A stretch of 64,000 nt of DNA from Mesorhizobium sp. (GCF_004962245.1 NZ_SUHQ01000033.1:1-64000), one strand, 5' to 3'; positions 1-9,894 are shown, counted from the first letter of the stretch. Numbers and translations: made by a program. The notes: generated from the letters alone by a model not told the origin.

Positions 1-203
1 GCGCTCGCGAGCGGCTTCGCTATCGCCGACCTACACCACGCGGTGGGACACGACCCGACGTGACCCGACGTGGCAATCGAGGCGGCGTCGACGACATGGC
101 TTTCGATCCCCTCGGCCTCCAGGATTCGATGGATCCAGAAGCCGTCGAGACCCGCCTCCTGAATGACCACAAGCGCAAAGTGCCGGCCGGCGCGCGCCGG
201 GCC
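1..203 (-). pseudogene. IS110-family transposase fragment
   Basis: Read on the minus strand from about 203 downwards, one frame gives '...RHFALVVIQEAGLDGFWIH...LEAEGIESHVVD', a stretch I recognise from the N-terminal half of rhizobial IS110-family transposases. The frame has no start of its own, and after 'ASIATSGHVGS' the match is lost near the window edge. It is a relic. The two ORFs listed in the track here are other frames of the same sequence. Confidence 0.6.
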
Positions 204-398
204 TTGTCCTGAAGCTGGGCGCCAAGATCGGTGCGGATAGCGGCAGGCGCCGCAGACCGATCGGCTACAACACGCATGATTGGCCTCCACAGAGTTGTTG
301 GTCAGCAACCCCACTCTGCCAGAGCGCAAGTCGCTATCCACCACCGGTCATGGGATCTTTGATGGGGCATCTTTATCCTCCGAATCAAAGGATGCACT

Positions 399-1386
399 AT
401 GGGCCAGGTTCTTCATGGGAGCGCCACGACGACAGAGGCGATCCGTCGAGCGATACAGCATAGTCAAGAGAGCCTAGGGCGCTGGCCAAACGCTATGGGA
501 TAAACCAGAAGACCGTCGCCAAATGGCGGGAGCGGGCCTCGGTGGCCGATCTGCCGACCGGTCCGAGAGAGCCGAGATCGACGGTGCTCTCGCCCGAGGA
601 GGAGGCCGTCATCGTCGCCTTCCGACGCTACACTCTGTTGCCGCTCGATGACTGCCTCATGCCTTGCAACCGACGATCCCACACCTGACGCGCTCGTCAC
701 TGCATCGTGTCTGCAACGCCATGGCATCAGCCGCCTGCCGGACGTAGAAGGCGACAAGCCGGCGAAAGAAGTTCAAGAGCTATCCGATCGGCTACTTCCA
801 CATCGACGTCGCCGAGGTGCTCACCGAGCAGGGCAAGCTCCACATGTTCGTCGCCATCGATCGAACTCGAAGTTCGCCTTCGTCGAACTGCATGAGAAGG
901 CCACCACTGCCGTCTCCAGAGACTTCCTGCTGCGCCTGGTCGCGGCCGTCCCCTACAGGATCCACACTGTGCTCACCGACAATGGCATCCAATTCACGAC
1001 GCCCGGCGGCCGGCGGTTCGGCCGTGCCATTGATCAAGGAGGCCATCGCAAACGGCGAACGCTTCTGGGCCCATGCCTTCGAATACGCTTGCGCCACGAA
1101 CGACATCGAGCACCGGACGACCAAGGCAAGGCACCCGTGGACCAACGGCCAGGTCGAGAGGATGAACCGGACCATCAAGGATGCGACCGTCAGGCGCTTC
1201 TACTATGAGAGCCATGATCAGCTGCGCCAGCACCTTGCCGACTTCATCTCGGCCTACAACTTCGGCCGCAGGCTCAAGACCCTCAAAGGCCTCACGCCCT
1301 TTGAGTTCATCTGCAACGCTTGGGCTGCACAGCCCGAACGCTTCAAGCTTAATCAGCTCCAGCAAATGCCGGGACTTAACATCTAG
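399..1386 (+). pseudogene. IS481-family transposase, frameshifted
   Basis: The reading starts at 'MGQVLHGSATTTEAIRRAIQ' (ATG 399) and continues through 'AKRYGINQKTVAKWRERA', 'VLSPEEEAVIVAFRR', 'YFHIDVAEV', 'VLTDNGIQFT' and 'HPWTNGQVERMNRTIKDATV'. That order is an N-terminal helix-turn-helix followed by the DDE integrase core of IS481. The product is spread over three frames: a stop or shift near 473 ('GAGCCTAGGGC'), another near 660-780 and another near 870. It ends in the typical 'QQMPGLNI' at 1386. It is inactive. A shorter relative lies at 32115-32640 on the other strand. Confidence 0.85.
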
Positions 1387-2031
1387 AGTCAAGGGCCGAT
1401 GGGCGGTTCGTCGCCTGTCATGTGCGCGCTCCGGCCACAGATATCCCGGCCCAGTTAACTGTTGTGGCGGATTGTTCGCTCACCGGGGCATAACCGCATA
1501 CCGTTTCAACTGCGATCGAAAACTGACAGGGAGCCGCTGACACTAACACTAACATTATGCCGAGTACGGCAAGAAGAAGATGAAGGAGAAGCCATGAAAA
1601 ACCACTCACACCGAACGTTATTCTCCGGTCGAGCGGCAGGATCGGTATGATTTGGTTGGCTCGATTGCAACGAATGTTGCGGACGGCTTCACAATGGTAG
1701 CAGAATCGGGGATCTCATTGTCGCGGATAGCTACAATCCCGGTATCGGCGACGTCGTTACCACCCTGCGGGATCTTGCTGTGACGTTGGCAACATGGGCG
1801 GCGCTTAGTGACACGCCGGCAAGCGGTCGACTGATGGATCGCCCATGCCCGCATAACCCCAAACCAGCCCTTTCGGCGCCGATCCCTAGCTTTCCTGCCC
1901 GCAAAACAATCGGGTTGAGCAGGTAAACGAGCCTTGTAACGCGTGAAAAAAAAGGCCTTTATGGACGCGCACTAGGACCAGCGTTGAGGCGTGGCAAGCC
2001 GACATTGGCGCTTCTTACAAGTGGATATTGG
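1387..2031. other. intergenic, no recognisable gene
   Basis: About 650 bases between the IS481 relic and the regulator at 2032. The ORFs of 60-119 codons here overlap on both strands and resemble nothing I know. I see no strong promoter, hairpin or repeat, so this is probably degraded sequence. Confidence 0.4.
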
Positions 2032-3114
2032 TTAGGCTCGGAACTGACTCGAACCGGGCCTCGTACGTTCCCGTCGACCACGATAAGCGCTCGGGGCCTT
2101 GCCGAAAACTTCGCGGAAGCACTTCGAGAAATGGGAGGGCGAAACGAAGCCGCATGCGACTGCAATTTCAATAAGCGGCATCTCCGTCTGCTCGATTAGG
2201 CGCCTGGCCCATTCAAGCCTCAGGCGCAGATAGTACCGCATGGGTGAGCAGGAGACGTAGCGCTCGAACAGCCGCTCGATTTGACGCGGCGAAAGTCCGA
2301 TGCATTTCCCGATGTCGTTCATGGGAATCGGGTCTTCGATGTGCTGTTCCATCAGGCGGACGACTTCAGCGAGCTTCTCGCTCATTCCTGCATGTTGAGC
2401 GCCGCTCGCCCATTGCCTTTCGGAACCGGAGCGCCACTGGCCGGCGGTCGTATGTCTAAAAACGGCCGATGCGCCTTCTTTCCCGAGGTTTTCGGAAATC
2501 AGTTCCAGCGCCAGATCGAAGGACGCGAACTCACCCGCGCAGGTCACCACGTCTCCATCCCGCACAAACAGGCTGTCTGTGACACGGAGGCGACCAAAAG
2601 TTTCGGAAAGTGCAGGCAGCTTCTCCCAATGGATTGTGCAGGCATTGTCGTTCAGAATGCCAGCCTCCGCGAGCAGCCAGGTTGCCGTGCCCAGCGCCGC
2701 AATCGGAATTCTGTGGCGTCTTGAGAGGCGCAGGAGCTTCATAAGCGAGGCCGGTGCCTGGTTTTCGACCCCTTCACCGGCGCAGACCACTATCATATCG
2801 GGCCTGTCGCTGCTCCGCAGGTCCGCCGCCACTCTGGCAAACATGCTCTTAGCAGACACAGATATGCCGCTGGCGCACTCAACTGGCCTGCCGTCCGAAC
2901 TCGACACCAGCCATTCGAAGAAAGTGCGATCCGAGATCGAGTTCGCGACCCGAAGCGGGTCAACGAACGATGATAGAGTCAACTGCGAGAATCCGGGAAC
3001 GAGCAGGATGACAATGCGACAGACAGTCGGCTCGGGGCGGGGAATGATGCCCTGCACTCTGCTGTCCCAGTCAAACGCATGCGTGTGGCCAATCGGCGGA
3101 AACATTGCATTCAT
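2032..3114 (-). CDS. GlxA-type AraC-family transcriptional regulator
   Basis: A 360-residue protein. Residues about 30-200 form a DJ-1/PfpI-like amidotransferase fold ('VCRIVILLVPGFSQLTLSSFVDPLRVAN'). Residues about 245-345 form the AraC DNA-binding domain with two helix-turn-helix units, ending in the signature 'EIAVACGFVSPSHFSKCFREVFGKAPSAYR'. This layout is that of GlxA/GbdR/ArgR-like activators, which in Pseudomonas and rhizobia control catabolism of betaine, carnitine, dimethylglycine or arginine. The catalytic cysteine of active DJ-1 enzymes is not expected in this group. The gene lies about 200 bases downstream of, and on the same strand as, the dimethylglycine-dehydrogenase-like gene, which is a plausible target. 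Start at ATG 3114; an in-frame ATG three codons later is possible. Confidence 0.85.
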   Translation of the reverse strand: MNAMFPPIGHTHAFDWDSRVQGIIPRPEPTVCRIVILLVPGFSQLTLSSFVDPLRVANSISDRTFFEWLVSSSDGRPVECASGISVSAKSMFARVAADLRSSDRPDMIVVCAGEGVENQAPASLMKLLRLSRRHRIPIAALGTATWLLAEAGILNDNACTIHWEKLPALSETFGRLRVTDSLFVRDGDVVTCAGEFASFDLALELISENLGKEGASAVFRHTTAGQWRSGSERQWASGAQHAGMSEKLAEVVRLMEQHIEDPIPMNDIGKCIGLSPRQIERLFERYVSCSPMRYYLRLRLEWARRLIEQTEMPLIEIAVACGFVSPSHFSKCFREVFGKAPSAYRGRRERTRPGSSQFRA

Positions 3115-3321
3115 TCAGCACTCACACTCGGATGCCCGCCACCGATCGCCACCGGGCTCGCCGAAGTTGACCTGCTTGTAACTTTGCTAGTCTGGATGTC
3201 ATCGAACTGCAGTGCGTGGAGGATAGTATTTCCCGACTGAAACAGGAGAGACGGCCGAAACGATGCCGGGCTATCTGGGCAGGAAGCATGAGGACCATGA
3301 TCTGGTCAGAGGGGCCCGTCA

Positions 3322-5841
3322 TCACCGATCAGCCGGCTTTGCGGAGAAGGCCGCTCTCAGCTCGAAGGAGACGAGATCCTCCGCTTTGTGCCATTCACCT
3401 TTCACCCGGGTTCGACCCGCGTCATAAAAGCCCTTAAGCGACGCAACCGCCGGGTATCTTTCACCTGCAATCTCGATCTCGAAAGTTCCGTCGGAGAGCC
3501 ATTGCGGGCTTACGCCGGTCTCGGCGTTCAGATAGCCCATGCCGATCCCACACCCGACGGTATGGCCGAAACCGGCCGATCGGAGATATCCGACAAGCGT
3601 TCCGTTGCGCCAGACAGGCTCCGTGCCGAACATCAGGGGCGCTGCGCCCGACACGGCAAGCTGGACAAGGCGGCGCCGTGGCGTTTTGCCGCGCTGGGCC
3701 TCCAATGCTGCGCGACCGATGAAGTCTTCCGCCTTGTTCCACGCAACCGTGAAGCCGAGCCCCGACTCCAGCGGAGAGTCTTCGTCCCCCACGTCGGACC
3801 CCCAGTCACGGTAACCGGCTTCAAGGCGCAGCGTATTCAGCGCCACATAGCCGGCGTGACGGAGGTCGAGGTCGCGGCCGGCGGCAACCAGCGCGTCATA
3901 GATTCCCAGGGTCTGCTCGGTCGGGACATGAAACTCCCACCCGAGCTCGCCGACGAAGGTCATGCGGAATGCCAGTGCCAGACCATAGCCGATTTCGATC
4001 TCGCGTGCCGTCGCGAACGGGAAGTTGGCTTCGGAGAAATCGGCCGGGCTGACACGGGCCAGCAGCTCCCTGGACCTCGGGCCCATCACCGACAGGGTGG
4101 CATAGCCTGAGGAGACGTCCGTGACGGCCACGTTGCCGGCACCCTTGGCATGCATCCTCAGCCACGCGAGATCTCGGATGCGCTGGACGGCCGCGGTGAC
4201 GATGAGAAACTCCTCGTCGCCGATCCGCGCGATCGTCACGTCCGACTCCATGCCGCCGCGCTCGTTCAGCCAAGGTGTGTAAACGATTCGGCCGACCGGC
4301 ACGTCGATGTCGTTGCTCGACAGTCGCTGCAGCAGCGCAAGCGCGTCGTTGCCCTGGACAAGAAGGTGGGCGAATGAGGTCTGGTCAAACAGCGCCACGC
4401 CAGACCGTGTCGCGTCGTGCTCCTCCCCGCTCTGCCCGAACCACTCGTCGCGAGTAAACGTGGCGTGGGAAGCCGGCGCCGAGTCGTTCGGTCCAAACCA
4501 TTGTACCCGCTCCCAGCCTGCGACTTCACCGAAGTTTGCTCCCGCTTGTGCCAGTCGGTCATGCAACGGCGAAACACGCACTTCGCGGGCAGTCCTCGGG
4601 GACTTGTGCGGCCAGTGAAGGTTCCAGAGGTTGCCTACGGCCTCTTTCGTGCGGTCGTAAAGATACTTGCGGTTGCGTTGGAACGGCATGGCACGACGCA
4701 CGTCCATCTCCCAATAGTCATTGGCGGGAACGCCGGTCGACATCCACTCCGCCATGACCTTGCCGGCGCCACCTGACGACTCTATGCCACAGGAATTGAA
4801 ACCCGTGGCGACGAAAAGACCGGCAATGTCCGGAGCCGGTCCAAGCAGGAAGCGGTTGTCCGGGGTGAAGCTTTCTGGACCGTTGAAATTCAATTGCAGT
4901 CCAACATGCGCCAGCGCCGGCATGCGCGCGATCGCGGCCGCAAGGTAAGGCTCTATGTGGTCGAAATCTTCCGGCAGAGAATCGAAGCTGAAATCCCGCG
5001 GGATGCCGTCTATGCCCCATGGCTTGGCATGCGTTTCGAAGAACCCGACGAGGAGCTTTCCTGCGTCCGGCTTGGCATAGACCTTTCCGTCCATGTCACG
5101 GATCGTCGGCAGATCCGTGGGCAGACCGGGGATCGCCTCCGTCACGATGTAGAAGTGCTCCGCGGCATGCAGCGGAACCGTCCAGTTCAGATCCGCAGCG
5201 ACATTCCGGCTCCACAGGCCCGTGCAGATGACGGCCTTCTCGGCACGGACCAAGCCTTCAGCGGTTTCGACACCGAGGAATCGCCCCTTCTCAACCACGA
5301 TCCTTGTCACCTGGGATCGTTCCAGGATTTTCGCGCCACCCGATCGCGCGCCGGCGGCGAACGCCCGCGCCGTGTCGATGGGGTTGGTCATGCCGTCAGA
5401 AGCAATCCACGCCGCGCCGAGCACGTCAGTTATGTCAAGCAGTGGTACGCGTCTCTGAGCTTCGGCCGCGTCAATCATTTCGACTTCCAGGCCGAAAGAC
5501 CTTCCCATCGAGGAGCCGCGTCTCAGTTCCTCCATGCGTGAAACCGTCGACGCGATCGTGATCGAGCCACTTTGCCGGAAGCCGGTCGGCTGACCCGTCA
5601 ACTGCTCCAGATCCCGGAACAGTTCCGCTGAGTACTGGGCCAGCTTCGCCATGTTCTCGTTCGACCGAAGCTGCGTAACCAGCCCGGCCGCATGCCATGT
5701 TGTGCCACACGTCAGCTGGTCGCGCTCGAGCAGCAGGACGTCCCGATGGCCCAGACGTGTCAGATGATATGCAATCGAAAGGCCTATAATACCGCCGCCG
5801 ACGATAACGTACTCTGTGTGTGAAGGCAGTTTGCTTTGCAT
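3322..5841 (-). CDS. FAD-dependent dimethylglycine/sarcosine dehydrogenase-like protein (DAO + GcvT)
   Basis: An 839-residue fusion. Residues 1-380 are a DAO-type FAD oxidoreductase with the dinucleotide-binding motif 'YVIVGGGIIGLSIAYHL' near the N-terminus and 'CGTTWHAAGLVTQLRSN', a motif of dimethylglycine and sarcosine dehydrogenases. A linker domain follows, then about residues 430-830 form the GcvT aminomethyltransferase fold with its C-terminal barrel ('RHAGYVALNTLRLEAGYRDWG'). Such enzymes oxidatively demethylate N-methylated glycines and pass the C1 unit to tetrahydrofolate. The length is normal for the family. The exact substrate cannot be read from sequence. The gene stands alone, divergent from the Lrp gene at 6186, with a 344-base shared upstream region. 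Confidence 0.85.
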   Translation of the reverse strand: MQSKLPSHTEYVIVGGGIIGLSIAYHLTRLGHRDVLLLERDQLTCGTTWHAAGLVTQLRSNENMAKLAQYSAELFRDLEQLTGQPTGFRQSGSITIASTVSRMEELRRGSSMGRSFGLEVEMIDAAEAQRRVPLLDITDVLGAAWIASDGMTNPIDTARAFAAGARSGGAKILERSQVTRIVVEKGRFLGVETAEGLVRAEKAVICTGLWSRNVAADLNWTVPLHAAEHFYIVTEAIPGLPTDLPTIRDMDGKVYAKPDAGKLLVGFFETHAKPWGIDGIPRDFSFDSLPEDFDHIEPYLAAAIARMPALAHVGLQLNFNGPESFTPDNRFLLGPAPDIAGLFVATGFNSCGIESSGGAGKVMAEWMSTGVPANDYWEMDVRRAMPFQRNRKYLYDRTKEAVGNLWNLHWPHKSPRTAREVRVSPLHDRLAQAGANFGEVAGWERVQWFGPNDSAPASHATFTRDEWFGQSGEEHDATRSGVALFDQTSFAHLLVQGNDALALLQRLSSNDIDVPVGRIVYTPWLNERGGMESDVTIARIGDEEFLIVTAAVQRIRDLAWLRMHAKGAGNVAVTDVSSGYATLSVMGPRSRELLARVSPADFSEANFPFATAREIEIGYGLALAFRMTFVGELGWEFHVPTEQTLGIYDALVAAGRDLDLRHAGYVALNTLRLEAGYRDWGSDVGDEDSPLESGLGFTVAWNKAEDFIGRAALEAQRGKTPRRRLVQLAVSGAAPLMFGTEPVWRNGTLVGYLRSAGFGHTVGCGIGMGYLNAETGVSPQWLSDGTFEIEIAGERYPAVASLKGFYDAGRTRVKGEWHKAEDLVSFELRAAFSAKPADR

Positions 5842-6185
5842 TGAGGTCTCGGAAACTCGTGAACCGGTGGCTCTGCGGCTGGATCCGCATATTCTGCAAA
5901 ACTATCAGGACGCGAGGATGATTTTCGCCGTTTTGGGAGGCGGAAAGCCGCAATTCTGCGTCTTTGACGGATACAGCGAAGGTGTTGGTCTTGTAAGTGT
6001 AGGCTGGCGAGGCTAAATAACGAGCGCTGGAGCATGCTGTATTCGCAGCAGGCTTCAATTGGGTCAGGGATTACGCTGGACCGAGATCCTTGCATCCACA
6101 GAACACGCGTCGCTATCGTAAGATTGCCGCACGAGCGATTGGAATCGGGCATTGAGATATCTGCCCTAGCAGTGGAAGGCCCTTT
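5842..6185. promoter_or_regulatory. divergent promoter region between dehydrogenase and Lrp genes
   Basis: This 344-base gap separates divergently transcribed genes, so it must hold both promoters. Lrp-type regulators commonly act on the divergent gene and on themselves. I could not pick out convincing -35/-10 pairs or an operator by eye. Confidence 0.45.
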
Positions 6186-6662
6186 ATGAACTATGACCGG
6201 ATCGATGCTCGCATCCTTGAGCTTGTACAGAAGAACAATCGGCTGACATCCGAGGTCATCGGCGAGCAGGTGGGGCTTTCCGCAACCGCGTGCCAGAGGC
6301 GTCTAAAAAGGCTCCGCGCGGAAGGTATCATCGAAGCGGATGTCTCGATCGTCTCCGCAAAAGCGGTTGGCAGGCCGATTCAAATGATCGTGTTCGTCAC
6401 CCTTGAGCGCGAGCGCGCAGATATCATCGATCGGTTCAAGAAAGAGATTAAGGCCACGCCCCAGATCGCCACTGGATTCTACATCACCGGCGAGTCCGAC
6501 TTCCTGCTGTATATCACCGCGCGCAGCATGGAGGACTATGAGGAATTCACGCGCCATTTTTTCTATCAGAACGCCCATATAAAGAGCGTCAAGACAATGG
6601 TCATTGTCGACCGGGTCAAGATCGGCTTCGGCGTTCCGGTCGAGGATGGGATGGACGTCTGA
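6186..6662 (+). CDS. Lrp/AsnC-family transcriptional regulator
   Basis: 158 residues. The N-terminal helix-turn-helix ('DRIDARILELVQKNNRLTSEVIGEQVGLSATACQRRLKRLRAEGII') is followed by an effector-binding RAM domain (about residues 70-145, 'ATGFYITGESDFLLYITARSMEDYEEFTRHFF'). The layout is the full Lrp/AsnC pair and the length is typical. It is divergent from the FAD/GcvT gene and upstream of the M24 gene, so either may be its target. In ectoine-using bacteria an AsnC-type protein (DoeX) sits next to the ectoine hydrolase gene, an arrangement similar to this one. ATG 6186 was chosen because it begins the HTH domain at the usual distance. Confidence 0.85.
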   Translation: MNYDRIDARILELVQKNNRLTSEVIGEQVGLSATACQRRLKRLRAEGIIEADVSIVSAKAVGRPIQMIVFVTLERERADIIDRFKKEIKATPQIATGFYITGESDFLLYITARSMEDYEEFTRHFFYQNAHIKSVKTMVIVDRVKIGFGVPVEDGMDV

Positions 6663-7203
6663 AGAGCAGTCCTGGGCCGGCGTGGATAGCTGAGACGCTT
6701 CTCTATTCGGCGTGTTGAGGTCAAGCGCTACCGAGCTTTTCAGTGTCTCCGGCATTTTAACGTCTTCCGCAGGGCCTTGCTTCTCTCCGGGATCGGCGTT
6801 TCGCCCTCCCAATAAGTTTGGGTTGTCTAATCGCCGCTGGGACGTCAAGCATGTAATTGCGTCGAGACGACGCTGCCGGGTGCATGGTTGTCTTCGCGGT
6901 CGACATCATGCGGCAACCGATGTTGACCGCGAAGACAACCCGACACACGCACGGATACCCTGCACGACTGCGAGCACTTCCTTCTCCGCAAATCGCGCAA
7001 GCCCGGCGTCAGTGTACGCCCCATACCAAAGAAGGGCCCGCGCCCGAAAGCGCTGATCTTGAGCCGATCGGTACAGGATTCAGTTGCGATGCGCTCAAAT
7101 ACGCCCGAAATCGGCATTAGGATTTGTGATAATCGCGGCAAGCTGGCTGTAGGCGGTGAGCCTTGGCCGGATTTATTCTGCGACAAATCCGAGGGAGTTA
7201 TGT
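6663..7203. other. intergenic with a long hairpin
   Basis: About 540 bases between the Lrp and M24 genes. Apart from the inverted repeat at 6886-6940, listed separately, I see no gene. The short ORFs on both strands are read through the hairpin and look accidental. Confidence 0.45.
6886..6940. repeat. 22-bp inverted repeat around an 11-base loop
   Basis: The left arm (6886-6907) starts GGTTGTCTTCGCGGTC and the right arm (6919-6940) is its reverse complement with one mismatch. The loop is atgcggcaacc. It lies 220 bases after the Lrp stop and 260 bases before the M24 start. There is no T-run after the stem, so it is not a classic terminator. A miniature mobile element relic, a regulatory RNA structure or a strong transcription block are all possible. 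Confidence 0.75.
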
Positions 7204-8373
7204 ATGGGAGTAGTTAAAGGTCCACAGGTATTCCCGCGCTCGGAATATCTGCGCAGGCTCGCTGCGGTGAAAGCGAAGATGGCTGAGTGTGATATCGCCG
7301 CGGTTGTCATCACCGACAATGCACATATCACTTACCTCACGGGTTCCGTGGCTCACTCTTATGACACGCGCGGTGTCGTCATCCTAGCTTCGCGGGAAGA
7401 GCCGGTCTTCATCCTACGGTGGATGGACGTTGCCGCGGCCGTGCAGGAGACGTTCATGGGACGCGACAGCATCATCGGCTACTCGGAAGAGTTGATGGGC
7501 GATCCCGACAAGAACGGCTACGACGCGGTGATCGATTTCCTGCTGGATCAGGGTCTTGGACAGAGCGGCCTTGGATTCGAGTTTTGCAACCTGACAGTGG
7601 ATTCGGCGGAGAAGTTCAAGGGCCGCCTGCCGCAGGCGCGCATCGTTGACTTCTCGAACGTAGTCACCCGCATCCGTGCCCTCAAGTCCGACTTCGAAAT
7701 TGCCGTCATGCGCGAAGCAGCGGCGATTTCGGACGCTGGTGTGCTCAGGGCTGCGGAGGTTATGCGCCCGGGCATGCGGGAGGCAGATGCCATCGCCGAA
7801 ATTGTCGGGACGCTCGCCCGCGGAGCGAACGGCAAACCCGGAACTTGGATCGCAACACCTTATCTCTGCGCCACGTCCCGGATTGGAAATCCGCATACCA
7901 CCTGGAGCGAAGACACCCTCAGGAAAGGTTCACAGGTCAATCTTGAGATCGCCGGCGTCCGGCATGACTACTACGCTCCGATCTGCCGGACCTATATCCT
8001 CGGCAAACCGTCCGATCGCTTGCTGCGCATCCATGAAGCGCAGCTCGCCGGCCTCGAGGCGGGGCTGAATCTAATCCGTGCCGGCGCCGTCAGCGGCGAA
8101 GTGGCCAAAGTGATTCACAACACAACCGAGAAACACGGATTCAAGAAGCGGTCGCGCGCCGGATATTCCATCGGTATCAACTGGATGGAAAAGACGACCA
8201 GCCTCAAGCTGGGCGATTCGACGGTTCTCGAGCCGAACATGACCTTCCACTTGCATCTCGGTTCATGGGTTGAGGAAGATTTCGGCTACGTGCTTAGCGA
8301 GAGTATTCGCGTCACCGAATCCGGGGTCGAGGTTATCACAAAGGCGCCGCGGCAACTTTTCATACTCGGCTGA
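7204..8373 (+). CDS. M24-fold hydrolase, ectoine hydrolase (DoeA/EutD)/creatinase-like
   Basis: 389 residues from ATG 7204, which has a GGGAG-type ribosome site just upstream; the track's start at 7156 is less likely. Residues 1-150 are a creatinase/prolidase N-terminal domain and residues about 160-385 the 'pita-bread' M24 domain. The five metal ligands of M24 peptidases are mostly gone: 'LEIAG' and 'YYAPICRT' replace the two Asp positions, 'AGYSIGI' replaces the His, and 'FHLHLG' sits where a Glu belongs. Metal-free members of this fold include creatinase and the ectoine hydrolase DoeA/EutD. The 'EIAG...RT..LGKPS' and C-terminal 'VEVITKAPRQLFILG' segments resemble DoeA. The neighbouring Lrp gene fits that reading. 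Substrate unproven. Confidence 0.7.
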   Translation: MGVVKGPQVFPRSEYLRRLAAVKAKMAECDIAAVVITDNAHITYLTGSVAHSYDTRGVVILASREEPVFILRWMDVAAAVQETFMGRDSIIGYSEELMGDPDKNGYDAVIDFLLDQGLGQSGLGFEFCNLTVDSAEKFKGRLPQARIVDFSNVVTRIRALKSDFEIAVMREAAAISDAGVLRAAEVMRPGMREADAIAEIVGTLARGANGKPGTWIATPYLCATSRIGNPHTTWSEDTLRKGSQVNLEIAGVRHDYYAPICRTYILGKPSDRLLRIHEAQLAGLEAGLNLIRAGAVSGEVAKVIHNTTEKHGFKKRSRAGYSIGINWMEKTTSLKLGDSTVLEPNMTFHLHLGSWVEEDFGYVLSESIRVTESGVEVITKAPRQLFILG

Positions 8374-8424
8374 GCCCACGAACAGCATCCCTCGATTGCT
8401 CTCAACTCGGAGCTAGGCCCGATG

Positions 8425-9039
8425 TCATTCATGAGCATGATTGCTTGCGAGGGAGCGGGCGCAGATGGTCGAGGCGTTCTTTTTCACCGCGGGTGACTCT
8501 GATATCGCGACATTCACCTCGTAGTGGCGGCGGCGCGGAACTAACAGTGCACTTCCCTCTTCGGGCAAATAGAAGTCCATAGACGGCATTGCCTTTTGCC
8601 CGAGCCTGCGCGACCTGTTCTGCGACCACCTTGGCATCTACATGTAGCGCCGAAAGGTATCGTAGGGATCTCTCGGCATTTGCGTCAATGATCTGCGCAG
8701 CGATGTCCGGTGAGAGCATCGATAAGAGGGCGACCCTGTCGGCGGCTACCCTTTGCGCTGTGATAACGTTCGTACGACACGGACGCCAACGTCAATGCGA
8801 TAAAGGTCCGGTTATGTCGCAGACGGGCAGTTCTGTGGCGCTGCGGATCGCTGGTGTGACCAACGGAAATGCCGTGCATTCGAACAGGAGTCCGCGATTT
8901 CCGCATGCGCTGCGCGGAGCCGAGCAACGCAGGCCTTGATATCGGCCATGTTGATCGGCGGCCCGTCATTTATTTGCGGCATGAGCCCCGCATTCAAGTC
9001 CTGCAACAACTTGCTCCCGTCGATGCCGCCAATAACCAC
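8425..9039 (-). other. degenerate sequence, unrecognised
   Basis: Two minus-strand frames (8429-8719 and 8812-9039) read as protein-like stretches, for example 'VAEQVAQARAKGNAVYGLLFA' and 'LLQDLNAGLMPQINDGPPINMADIKACVARLRAAHAEIAD'. Neither is complete and I cannot assign a family. They may be frameshifted parts of one lost gene. The region sits between the M24 gene and a recombinase relic. Confidence 0.35.
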
Positions 9040-9059
9040 CCGCGCCCGATCGGTCGGAT

Positions 9060-9705
9060 CAACGAATTCCTCCTCGCCGCCACCGCACAGAACCTAAAAA
9101 GGCTTGCAAGGTTGAGATCACTCATCCAGGCCGGACCGGCACCGGCCGGATGCGCCGAACTGGTACGATACACCGGCATAAAGCACAATGTTCCGTGCTG
9201 TTCCTGCTGGCGTGGCCTGCTCGACAATGGGAAGCCGCGCTGCATAGCCTTCGGCGGACTGCATCTAAATGATGCAATTGAGGAAGCACTCCTGCGTGTC
9301 GTCGAGCAGGGCGCGATCGCTGCCGCCGACGCCAAAGCACAAGCCGCCGTCATCAGGTTCGCGACGCGCTGATGCGCGATCTCGAAGCCGCCCGCTCCCG
9401 TGCCGACCGGGCCTTCCGGCAATATAATGCCGTCCGAGAACCGGCTGGTCGCGGCGGAACTGGAACAGCGCTGGAACCGGTCGCTCATTCATGTCAGCGA
9501 GATCGTGAGCAAGATCGCCGCGTACGATGCCGCCACTCCAAGGCCATCACCTGTGTTGGCGACGGACATCACGGCACTGGCTACAGACCTGTGGGCTGTC
9601 TGGTCGGCGCCGACGACTGATGACTACACTCTTGGTGCAGGCCCACAGGTCGAGATCTGGGACAACGAATTCGCTGCCTTGGCAGCCCGGATGGTCGTCG
9701 GGTAG
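9060..9705 (+). pseudogene. large serine recombinase, C-terminal fragment
   Basis: The plus-strand reading 'RYTGIKHNVPCCSCWRGLLDNGKPRCIAFGGLHLNDAIEEALLRVV' matches the zinc-ribbon/coiled-coil tail of large serine recombinases common in rhizobial genomes. It continues 'RDLEAARSRADRAFRQY' and then, after a frameshift near 9430, 'ENRLVAAELEQRWNRSL...AVWSAPTTD'. The catalytic N-terminal resolvase domain is absent, so it cannot act. Such recombinases usually mobilise islands or integrated elements. Confidence 0.65.
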
Positions 9706-9717
9706 CCAATCCTGCTG

Positions 9718-9870
9718 CACACTCACTCAAGCGTTGCCACGACCATCTTCGCCGCGGTAGCTGGGCAAGTAACGGGAGAGGTGTCCACGATCGTGAGAAC
9801 ATGCAGTTTCTTGCCCGTTGCGAGCTGTCGTGCACGAATTCCATTTACCAAACGTCACCTCGCCGGTGCG
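9718..9870 (-). pseudogene. IS3-family OrfB fragment
   Basis: The minus-strand reading 'IRARQLATGKKLHVLTIVDT' followed, after a shift, by 'SRYLPSYRGEDG' corresponds to the 'D(Q/S)LATGRKLRVLTIVDTFSR' region around the second catalytic Asp of IS407-group IS3 transposases. Only about 50 codons survive. It lies immediately downstream of the ATP-grasp gene. Confidence 0.55.
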
Positions 9871-9894
9871 GCGAGGTAGAGCCTCAGGTTGTTC

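Noticed and set aside
3388-4110. 240-codon plus-strand ORF opposite the FAD/GcvT gene
   Set aside because: It is an antisense shadow of a strongly conserved gene and has no family likeness of its own.
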